Positions 25,388-31,436 of a stretch of 64,000 nucleotides of DNA are shown here, piece after piece. Source of the stretch: an uncultured Eubacteriales bacterium (GTDB lineage Bacteria; Bacillota; Clostridia; Oscillospirales; CAG-272). The notes under the pieces were generated by a model, which worked only from the letters and a program-made list of their open reading frames with translations, ran no database searches and had not been told where the DNA came from. A program made the translations under genes and the position numbers. Location of the stretch: positions 310,001 to 374,000 of the forward strand of contig CAKSDZ010000001.1 in NCBI GenBank assembly GCA_934446365.1. The letters are read 5' to 3'. The first letter of the stretch is position 1. Every line of letters begins with the position of its first letter.

Positions 25388-27049
25388 TTGGAGACAAGAA
25401 AGTCGGCGAGCCCGCGCATCATATCCGGTGTCATTGTACTCATGATATCGAATATCGTCGTGAAGCTGCTCGGTCTGCTGTGTAAAATTCCGCTTCATGA
25501 TCTTTTACAGGATCAGGGAATGGGATATTTCAACATAGCATACAACATATTCACAACTTTATATATGGTATCTACGGCAGGACTTCCGACGGCAGTTACC
25601 ATTATGATTTCGGATACGCCGGCAGGCTCCTCGCGCCGCAGACAGGTGGAACGAATTTTCCGTGTGGCGCTTGCTGTATTTTTTGTGCTTGGCATCATCG
25701 GAACCTCCATTATGCTGTTTTTTGCAAAGCCGTTGGCTGCGCTGATGGGCAGTGATGCCTCATATCTCTGCATCATGGCGATCTCTCCGACGCTGTTTTT
25801 TATCTGTATGTCGAGCGCGATCCGCGGTTATTTCCAGGGGCATCAGAACATGATTCCGACCGCGGTCAGCGAGATTACGGAGGCCATCGGAAAATTTGCT
25901 ATCGGAATTGTACTTGCCAAATATGCAATATCGCGCGGTGAAAGCATCGAGCGTGTAGCGGCCTATGCGATCGCCGGTATCACCATCGGTGTGGCAACGG
26001 GAATGATTTTCCTGATTATCTCAAAAATTTTGTATAATTCAGATAAAAATGCAGCAATAGAAACCAAGGAGGGAAGCGTCAGCTCCCGCTCCCGGTTGGA
26101 TATTTTAAAGCAGCTTGCCAAGATTGCGCTCCCAATCACAATCAGCGCTGTGGCGCTCAATTTGACCGGCATTATCGATACGTTTTCCATCATCAACTGT
26201 ATGAAGCTATATACGGAAGAGCAGCTCGCTGAAATTGCTTATGGAAATTACAGCACACTTGCCGTTACGATGTCGCATCTTCCGTCGGCTTTTATCACCC
26301 CGATCGCCTCTTCGCTCACGCCGGCACTGACAGCGGCGCTTCTCGCGATTAAAACCGCCAAGGATGAAGCGGAAAGACGGGAAAAAGAGCTTAGAGCCTC
26401 CAAGGTTATGCAGTCCTGCCTTAAATTTGCGGCGATAATTTCGATTCCTTGCGCTCTTGGTCTATCGATCTTGGCAAAGCCGATTTTAAGTCTTTTATTT
26501 AAAAACCAGGAGTCTGTGAATGCTGCGGCGCCGCTTTTGTCTATTCTTGCAATCTCTGTCTTTTTCACCGCTATGCTGACCATAACGACTTCGATTTTGC
26601 AGGCGCATAAGTTGCAGCATAAACCGATTATTTCCATGTGCGGGGGAATTGTCGTCAAAATCATTTTGAATGTTCTCTTGATCAGCAATCCGTCGATCGG
26701 CATTTATGGAGCGCCGATCGGCACGCTGGTCAGTTATTTTGTCATGGCTTCTATCAATTTTTATTTTGTCATTAAATATGTCGGCATCCATGTCAGTATC
26801 ATTAAAAACTTCGGAAAACCGTTTTTATCTTCGCTAGCCGCCTCTTTATTGACGGTGCTGGTATATGTCTTAGTGGAAACACAGACAGGTCACGCCGCTG
26901 TCGCCACGGTGCTTTCGATTTTGATTACGGTGCTTGTGTACTTCATTTTGCTGTTTTTGCTGCATACGTTCACAAAGAACGATATTTTGCTTCTTCCAAA
27001 AGGAGAATCCATTTACCGAGTATTGTGCAAAATGAAATTGATGAAATAA
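25388..27049 (+). CDS. MurJ/SpoVB-like polysaccharide or lipid II flippase
   Basis: A 553-residue MOP-superfamily transporter with about fourteen hydrophobic segments. It begins with a family-typical GVIVLMISNIVVKLLGLLCKIPL, continues with LLQDQGMGYFNIAYNIF and PTAVTIMISD, and has an internal repeat in the second half. Relatives are stage V sporulation protein B and the lipid II flippases MurJ/YtgP; among these, the size and start resemble the SpoVB/YtgP group. The role may be peptidoglycan precursor export in vegetative cells or in the spore cortex. The start is a TTG at 25388 with a weak GGTAACGGA upstream, so the exact start is uncertain. It ends the plus-strand block and is followed by a strong hairpin. 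Confidence 0.85.
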   Translation: METRKSASPRIISGVIVLMISNIVVKLLGLLCKIPLHDLLQDQGMGYFNIAYNIFTTLYMVSTAGLPTAVTIMISDTPAGSSRRRQVERIFRVALAVFFVLGIIGTSIMLFFAKPLAALMGSDASYLCIMAISPTLFFICMSSAIRGYFQGHQNMIPTAVSEITEAIGKFAIGIVLAKYAISRGESIERVAAYAIAGITIGVATGMIFLIISKILYNSDKNAAIETKEGSVSSRSRLDILKQLAKIALPITISAVALNLTGIIDTFSIINCMKLYTEEQLAEIAYGNYSTLAVTMSHLPSAFITPIASSLTPALTAALLAIKTAKDEAERREKELRASKVMQSCLKFAAIISIPCALGLSILAKPILSLLFKNQESVNAAAPLLSILAISVFFTAMLTITTSILQAHKLQHKPIISMCGGIVVKIILNVLLISNPSIGIYGAPIGTLVSYFVMASINFYFVIKYVGIHVSIIKNFGKPFLSSLAASLLTVLVYVLVETQTGHAAVATVLSILITVLVYFILLFLLHTFTKNDILLLPKGESIYRVLCKMKLMK

Positions 27050-27066
27050 TTTGAATTAAAAAATCC

Positions 27067-27104
27067 ATAAGACGGTTTCCGCGAAAACGCGGAAACCGTC
27101 TTAT
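27067..27104. terminator. 17-bp perfect hairpin after the flippase gene
   Basis: ATAAGACGGTTTCCGCG (27067-27083) pairs exactly with CGCGGAAACCGTCTTAT (27088-27104) around an AAAA loop, 17 bp past the stop codon. No T-tract follows on the + strand, so termination may be factor-assisted or the hairpin may protect the mRNA 3' end. Confidence 0.6.
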
Positions 27105-27168
27105 AAGGATAAGCAGGGGACTTGGATTGTACTTTTTATATTTAGGGGAACACCTAAAAAGCGAAAAA

Positions 27169-27204
27169 ATGAATTATACAAAATTTATATTTTCTATAAT
27201 TCAT
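27169..27204. repeat. Inverted repeat (10-bp arms)
   Basis: ATGAATTATA (27169-27178) and TATAATTCAT (27195-27204), 16-nt loop. It is the first of three palindromes packed into 150 bp between convergent genes. Bases 27105-27168 otherwise hold only a short TTTAGG/CCTAAA pair. Confidence 0.55.
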
Positions 27205-27220
27205 GGAAGATTATAAACCA

Positions 27221-27255
27221 TAGAAAACAGAAAAACTTGGTTTTTCTGTTTTCTA
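27221..27255. repeat. Inverted repeat (16-bp perfect arms)
   Basis: TAGAAAACAGAAAAAC (27221-27236) and GTTTTTCTGTTTTCTA (27240-27255) with a 3-nt TTG loop. A very stable hairpin when transcribed from either strand; it could be a terminator for minus-strand transcription. Confidence 0.65.
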
Positions 27256-27317
27256 AAATCAAATAGAAATTTGCTTCATGAAGGATTCTTTGTTTTCTTC
27301 ATTTCTATTTGATTTTA
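27254..27317. repeat. Inverted repeat (17-bp perfect arms) abutting the previous one
   Basis: TAAAATCAAATAGAAAT (27254-27270) and ATTTCTATTTGATTTTA (27301-27317), 30-nt loop containing TTCATGAA. The right arm overlaps the stop codon (27315-27317, minus strand) of the displaced heparinase C-terminus, and the left arm shares two bases with the preceding palindrome. Confidence 0.6.
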
Positions 27318-27436
27318 TTGAATGGTCATTTCAAATGTTTTTTGTGTGACCGCATTGGCTTCCAACTGGATCCGATAAAGCGTGCTTCGATTCCAGCCAT
27401 CCGAAATGTGTGAATCCGTCAGCTCGATCTCCTCAA
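27315..27436 (-). pseudogene. Out-of-frame C-terminal remnant of the heparinase-like gene
   Basis: Directly after the TGA of the heparinase-like gene, another minus-strand frame continues with about 40 codons: STIEEIELTDSHISDGWNRS, then TLYRIQLEANA and TFEMTIQ, ending at a TAA at 27317-27315. The pattern (E-I-L-D---W-----LYRI-L) is the usual C-terminal beta-strand ending of heparinase II/III-like proteins. So the two frames appear to be parts of one gene joined out of frame, by a small indel or by an internal deletion. Confidence 0.6.
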
Positions 27437-28998
27437 TCGTAGATTTTGACAATTCCACCCGACAACTCACCGGTACGGCGATACGCGATGATTCCGGCCG
27501 TTTTCGGATAGGCCTCTTTTAAACTCATGGATATTCGGTCGGCATCGGATTCATAGACTACTTCATCTGCAAAAAATTCCTCTCCAGCCAGTTGCTCATA
27601 AACGCCAATTTTTGGCAAATTGTGGAAACTCGACTGCATAGTCCAAATTTTATACCGATTTTCATTGAAGGTATCCGCCGTATAAGTCCCGACCCCTACG
27701 TCAATGATCAAGGGGTTGCCGTCCGAATATACGATAAAGTTTCCGACATCATTGTGATTATGACTTTCGGCATTACAGCCGCCTTTCATCGCGAAAAATA
27801 AGCCTTGTTTCGGTTCGCTGGCTTCTCTTGCCACCATGATGCAGATACCGTCGAGCCAAACGTGCTGCGGATACCGATAATCGGAAATATTCGGAATCGG
27901 CTCGCAAAGATTTTTGATTTCCCTTGCAATGTTATATAAAGTCTCTGTCGATTCGACTGAATTTATATGGCTTTTTCCGAAATTTTCAAGCATATCGGAA
28001 TGAATACGTCTGCCAAAGCGTACTACGGAAAAATAATTTAGGTGATTTTTAGCTCCACAATCGGCAAAATTGATATAATAATCCCCATCAATATTGACCT
28101 TAGCAATATATTCCCCCAGATTTCGGATAAATGGATGATCAAATACGTCGATTGCGCCGCCTGTCATGTCATATATAAGCTCCAAGCAATCAAAATAACA
28201 GGCGCCGGCTTCGTTCCAATATCCGGGCCCCTCGTCACAACCGCCGTCGTCATGATAGCCGCTTGTAAAGTGATCGAGGATAACAAGCGTTTTCTGAATC
28301 ACATCTTTTCTGATTTTGACCGATTTTTCACAAAGCGCACATACGGTGAGAACATTGGAAACAATCCACGGACACCAGTTGTTGATTCTGCGTCCGGAAA
28401 AACCCATCCACCATTGGCTGTCATTGGTTAAAAACGGTGCGGTGATGCGTCGGTTCAGCTCATAAAGGATTCGGTCGCAAATCAGGGGCGTTACCGCATC
28501 CAAAATATCACCGATCAAATGATAAACGAAAGCCAAGAGCGCACCCGTTTCCGCTGAGAACAGATCGATAAAATCGACTTCTTCTTTGTAGGCATACGGC
28601 AGCGGACAATCCATATTCGGAAGCGACGGATTGTGTGCCGGTACGACCCATGTGCTTTCTTCAAGCAGCAGCCAAACACCGTCGACAATTTTGTCGACGA
28701 ATCTGCCTTTTTTCTCAATCAATTCAGCCAAAGTAAGGTACAGAACAATCTTTCTTCGCTTGAAATACAGATCCTCATAAACAGAACGGTTGCCGTTTCT
28801 TTTGAACTGCATATAGATGCCTGCCGGCAGTATGTCATAATCCATAGCCGCGTATTTTTCCGCCCGTTTTATAAGAGCGTCATACCGACACGGCTGAATA
28901 TGCAAACCGCCGATATCGGAAAAAAGCTGAAAACGATCAACCGGCAAAACCAATTCCTCAAAATCGAAACATTTGAAAGCTTCAAAAATCTTTGGCAT
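27433..28998 (-). CDS. Heparinase II/III-family protein, probably 3'-disrupted
   Basis: The protein has 521 residues from the ATG at 28998 (AGGAG eight bases upstream). An N-terminal alpha/alpha-toroid of about 300 residues (QWWMGFSGRRINNWCPWIVSN-like region, DEGPGYWNEAGACYF) precedes the family signature AESHNHNDVGNFIVYSDG, LIIDVG and GTYTADTF. These belong to the Heparinase II/III beta-sheet domain of polysaccharide lyases (PL12, PL15, PL21 and relatives) that cleave uronic-acid glycans. No signal peptide is visible, suggesting cytoplasmic action on oligosaccharides. The frame stops at VKIYD, in the middle of the C-terminal beta-sandwich; the expected ending lies in another frame just downstream, so the gene may be a pseudogene or make a truncated protein. 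A terminator hairpin sits immediately upstream, leaving no room for a private promoter. Confidence 0.75.
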   Translation of the reverse strand: MPKIFEAFKCFDFEELVLPVDRFQLFSDIGGLHIQPCRYDALIKRAEKYAAMDYDILPAGIYMQFKRNGNRSVYEDLYFKRRKIVLYLTLAELIEKKGRFVDKIVDGVWLLLEESTWVVPAHNPSLPNMDCPLPYAYKEEVDFIDLFSAETGALLAFVYHLIGDILDAVTPLICDRILYELNRRITAPFLTNDSQWWMGFSGRRINNWCPWIVSNVLTVCALCEKSVKIRKDVIQKTLVILDHFTSGYHDDGGCDEGPGYWNEAGACYFDCLELIYDMTGGAIDVFDHPFIRNLGEYIAKVNIDGDYYINFADCGAKNHLNYFSVVRFGRRIHSDMLENFGKSHINSVESTETLYNIAREIKNLCEPIPNISDYRYPQHVWLDGICIMVAREASEPKQGLFFAMKGGCNAESHNHNDVGNFIVYSDGNPLIIDVGVGTYTADTFNENRYKIWTMQSSFHNLPKIGVYEQLAGEEFFADEVVYESDADRISMSLKEAYPKTAGIIAYRRTGELSGGIVKIYD

Positions 28999-29020
28999 AT
29001 CATAAGCTCCTATCAATAAA

Positions 29021-29044
29021 AAACAGACGGAAAGCCGTCTGTTT
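29021..29044 (-). terminator. Intrinsic terminator / attenuator before the heparinase-like gene
   Basis: AAACAGACGG (29021-29030) and CCGTCTGTTT (29035-29044) form a perfect 10-bp hairpin followed on the minus strand by TTTTTTATT. It ends the small upstream gene only about 20 bases before the heparinase start, so expression of the latter requires read-through. Confidence 0.75.
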
Positions 29045-29046
29045 CT

Positions 29047-29343
29047 TTATATTGCCGGATCGGCCAATGCCCGTTCAAGCCATATGGTGCCGATATCAAA
29101 TGCATCATACAAGCCTGATTTATTTCCCTGTTTGATGATTTTGGGGTTCTCCCCCGTGGTAAGCACCTGAATCAATATATTGTCGGGTATCTCCACATCC
29201 CCGGATTTTTTATTTGTGAGAATCATCATAAAAAGATAACATTTATCTGTCATATCACCGTAACAGATGACATTTTTTTCCCGGACAAGCGGTTTGCCTT
29301 TATAAATCAAATATCGGCCTTCCAACGGCAGCTTTTCACTCAT
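29047..29343 (-). CDS. Small conserved hypothetical protein
   Basis: The protein has 98 residues from the ATG at 29343 (AAAGG ten bases upstream; the ATG at 29352 is too close to the ribosome-binding site). The sequence has the look of a compact beta-rich cytoplasmic protein (LPLEGRYLIYKGKPLVREKNVICYGD, ILIQVLTT) without transmembrane or catalytic motifs. Similar short proteins occur in many Clostridia without known function. It has its own near-consensus promoter and terminator, so it is probably well expressed, and it separates the divIC block from the heparinase-like gene. Confidence 0.75.
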   Translation of the reverse strand: MSEKLPLEGRYLIYKGKPLVREKNVICYGDMTDKCYLFMMILTNKKSGDVEIPDNILIQVLTTGENPKIIKQGNKSGLYDAFDIGTIWLERALADPAI

Positions 29344-29384
29344 TTTTATCATACCTTTCTCACGGATGGTTTTATATCTTTTTT

Positions 29385-29414
29385 ATTATAACATCTTGCT
29401 GTACACTTTGTCAA
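29385..29414 (-). promoter_or_regulatory. Sigma-A type promoter
   Basis: Minus strand: TTGACA (29414-29409), 18-bp spacer, TATAAT (29390-29385), about 42 bp before the small hypothetical gene. Confidence 0.7.
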
Positions 29415-29431
29415 GAGCTGGAATCACTCAC

Positions 29432-29704
29432 TCAATCCTCGGCGGGGATAAAAACAAGTTCCCCGTTTTTATGATATCCCAGCACTTCCCTTGCGTATTT
29501 TTCAATGTAGTCCTCTTTGGGGAGCGAAAGGTCGTATTCCATTTTTTCAATGGATTTACGATATTCATCAAGAGAAGCAGAGAGCTTTTCTTTTTCCTTT
29601 TCCAAATCGCCAAGCTGCACATACAGAGAAATGATGGCAACCGTCAAAAGGAGCGCTGCACAGCCGAGCGCAATTTTAACAAAGGTACTCGTTTTCACCT
29701 TCAT
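29432..29704 (-). CDS. FtsB/DivIC-type septum formation initiator
   Basis: The protein has 90 residues from the ATG at 29704 (AAGGAGAG about eight bases upstream; an in-frame TTG two codons earlier is possible). One membrane helix (about 10-30, KIALGCAALLLTVAIISLYV) is followed by a coiled coil (LGDLEKEKEKLSASLDEYRKSIEKM, quoted here only by its E/K/L heptads) and the family's C-terminal REVLGYHKNGELVF. DivIC bridges the division proteins FtsL and DivIB at the septum. The gene overlaps the end of yabQ by about 29 bp, so it is translationally coupled to the sporulation genes, the same order (yabP-yabQ-divIC) as in Bacillus. Confidence 0.88.
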   Translation of the reverse strand: MKVKTSTFVKIALGCAALLLTVAIISLYVQLGDLEKEKEKLSASLDEYRKSIEKMEYDLSLPKEDYIEKYAREVLGYHKNGELVFIPAED

Positions 29705-30341
29705 ATCCAAATCTCTCCTTTTGATATACAGCGAAACCGCACCCCGCAGCCGTAAGCATGGCGGCTTTCATTCTGTCGCTGTAAGCCTTCCTTTTTTTGT
29801 TTTGAATGGAAATCAAAAGCCGCCCCAACGTCACTTGATAAACATGCAGCATAATTTTTTTGATTCCGTTTGTTATCAGCTTAACCGGGAATATTATAGC
29901 ATATAAACTCCAATAAATCAAGCAGCGGAACAGAAATATAATTTGTTTTGCAAATACCGTTACAAGTCGTCCCAATGATCGATTATAAAGTATGAAGCCC
30001 AAAATCGAAGCGAGCAGACAATAAATTCTGATTTCTCCTCCATTGGTATGAAAAATCAAAAGAATCTCGGTAACAGCAACAATCAGCCAAAATAGGATAT
30101 CTTCGATAAATACGATGATTTTATCGGCAATTTTAACGGATTTTGTTTTGAAAATGCGCGAGATGCTTCCAAATAGCGGCTTTCGCGGACGAATTTTATC
30201 GTATAAACCTCCTGAAATCGTCAGCTCCGACGCTCTGCTGATCCTGAGAATTCTGAATATATCATATACAATACCCAAAAAAACACCCGGAAGCAGAAAA
30301 ATCAAAATAAGCTGATAAGAATCGTAAAAAAAGCCGTTCAT
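29676..30341 (-). CDS. yabQ: Spore cortex biosynthesis protein YabQ
   Basis: A 221-residue membrane protein required in Bacillus for spore cortex formation and located in the outer forespore membrane. It starts with the family pattern SYQLILIFLLPGVFLGIVYDIFRILR and has about four to five hydrophobic segments in the first 150 residues (VFIEDILFWLIVAVTEILLIF, IYCLLASILGFILYN). The 70-residue basic C-terminal tail is less conserved. The start overlaps yabP's last bases by four (ATGA-type). Together with yabP it is expressed from the same operon as rqcP and divIC and marks the host as a spore former. Confidence 0.9.
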   Translation of the reverse strand: MNGFFYDSYQLILIFLLPGVFLGIVYDIFRILRISRASELTISGGLYDKIRPRKPLFGSISRIFKTKSVKIADKIIVFIEDILFWLIVAVTEILLIFHTNGGEIRIYCLLASILGFILYNRSLGRLVTVFAKQIIFLFRCLIYWSLYAIIFPVKLITNGIKKIMLHVYQVTLGRLLISIQNKKRKAYSDRMKAAMLTAAGCGFAVYQKERFGYEGENEYLC

Positions 30342-30619
30342 TTCATGACCTTTGAGAAAAATCCGCCTTTTTTGGAGGTTTCTTTATCGTTGTAGAGCAT
30401 TGAGCGTATAAAGCCCTCTACCGTCATATTGCCATTGGAGACATCAAGCGTTGTAATATGAAGCCCGGTTCCCTCGATCAGAAGATTTCCGTTTCCTGTG
30501 ACGAGATATACGCTCATTTCATCAAAGCTGATAACATCCTCAATGCCTGTAAGATTCAAGATTTCTCTGTTCTTTAAAGCAAGACTTGTTTCCTTTGCTT
30601 CATTTTGAAGTTCCGCCAA
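30338..30619 (-). CDS. yabP: Sporulation protein YabP
   Basis: The protein has 93 residues with a TTG start at 30619, placed because AGGGTG lies six bases upstream; a GTG at 30628 is in frame but is too close to that site. The core NREILNLTGIEDVISFDEMSV and LLIEGTGLHITTLDVSNGNMTVEG is diagnostic of the YabP/YqfC family, small beta-rich proteins needed for cortex assembly around the forespore. It lies 75 bp downstream of rqcP and overlaps yabQ. Confidence 0.9.
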   Translation of the reverse strand: MAELQNEAKETSLALKNREILNLTGIEDVISFDEMSVYLVTGNGNLLIEGTGLHITTLDVSNGNMTVEGFIRSMLYNDKETSKKGGFFSKVMK

Positions 30620-30693
30620 AACAATCACCCTTTCACATATTTTTTATCCTTAATTATAAATATGCCGGATGTATGCGGAATATAACCTTTAAA

Positions 30694-30936
30694 CTAATCA
30701 ATGACCTCGTAAAGCTCGGCGGCATCATTTTTCAGCGTGTGTTCTTTTACATCGCGGACTTTGACGCGCAAAACGCGTTCTCCGAAAGCGATTTCGATGA
30801 TATCGCCGATTTTTACATCGTAAGAGGCTTTTGCATCTCTGCCGTTGACCTTTACATGCTCGGAGTCACATGCGCTGTTGGCGACCGTCCGTCTTTTGAT
30901 AATCCGAGAGACCTTTAAAAATTTATCGAGGCGCAT
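30694..30936 (-). CDS. rqcP: S4-domain ribosome quality-control protein RqcP
   Basis: The protein has 80 residues, starting MRLDKFLKVSRIIKRRTVA, almost identical in pattern to Bacillus RqcP (YabO). It is essentially a lone S4 RNA-binding domain. RqcP works with RqcH on stalled 50S subunits to add C-terminal alanine tails to incomplete peptides. The ATG at 30936 is preceded by AAAGGAG; longer in-frame starts would add a non-conserved stretch. It is the first gene of the rqcP-yabP-yabQ-divIC unit and lies 31 bp past the HU terminator, with no separate promoter visible. Confidence 0.93.
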   Translation of the reverse strand: MRLDKFLKVSRIIKRRTVANSACDSEHVKVNGRDAKASYDVKIGDIIEIAFGERVLRVKVRDVKEHTLKNDAAELYEVID

Positions 30937-30966
30937 ATCTCCTTTTGATCTCCTTTCGCTTCGCAA

Positions 30967-30998
30967 AAAACAAAGCTGCCTTGGCGCAGCTTTGTTTT
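30967..30998 (-). terminator. Terminator after the HU gene
   Basis: AAAACAAAGCTGC (30967-30979) and GCAGCTTTGTTTT (30986-30998) form a 13-bp perfect hairpin followed by a T-run on the minus strand, 6 bp after the HU stop. Partial read-through would feed the rqcP operon. Confidence 0.85.
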
Positions 30999-31003
30999 AT
31001 CCA

Positions 31004-31285
31004 TTACTTATTAACAGCATCCTTGAGTGTTTTACTTGCAGAAAATGCAGGATATTTAGATGCGGGAATCGAAATAACCTCCTGCGTCTTGGGGTTTCTG
31101 CCGGTTCTTGCGGCTCTTGTTTTCACTTCAAAAGAGCCGAGACCGGAAATTTGAACCTTATCTCCGGCTACAAGCGCTTCCGAGACAGCGTCAACTGTTG
31201 CCGCAACTGCTGCTTCGGCGTCTTTTTTCTTGAGTCCCGTCTTTGCTACGATAGCGTCGATGAGTTGTGTCTTATTCATGTTCAA
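31004..31285 (-). CDS. hup: DNA-binding protein HU
   Basis: A 93-residue histone-like protein that bends DNA as a homodimer and organises the nucleoid. It starts NKTQLIDAIVAKTGLKKKDAEAAVAA, has the GDKVQISGLGSFEV turn, the flexible arm with RAARTGRNPKTQEVI that inserts prolines into the minor groove, and the PAFSASKTLKDAVN C-terminus. Length and residues are standard. It has a strong private promoter and terminator. hup next to rqcP-yabP is a typical Clostridia arrangement. Confidence 0.97.
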   Translation of the reverse strand: MNMNKTQLIDAIVAKTGLKKKDAEAAVAATVDAVSEALVAGDKVQISGLGSFEVKTRAARTGRNPKTQEVISIPASKYPAFSASKTLKDAVNK

Positions 31286-31331
31286 AATCCCTTTCTTTAC
31301 TTAGCACGGCGTGCTTTTTTTAACTGGTAAC

Positions 31332-31360
31332 AGTATACCATCATTTTTCCCCATTTACAA
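31332..31360 (-). promoter_or_regulatory. HU promoter
   Basis: Minus strand: TTGTAA (31360-31355), 17-bp spacer, TATACT (31337-31332), about 47 bp before the ATG. The leader contains a GCACGCCGTGC palindrome (around 31306-31316). Confidence 0.7.
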
Positions 31361-31436
31361 GGCTTTTTTCACATTTTTTATAATTTATAGTAAAAAATCA
31401 AGAAAATTCGGACAAAAAGATAAAATACCGCCGAAA

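Noticed and set aside
30945..31330. Open frames on the plus strand across the HU gene
   Set aside because: They are complements of the HU coding sequence and its terminator; HU on the minus strand has promoter, start site and full family sequence.
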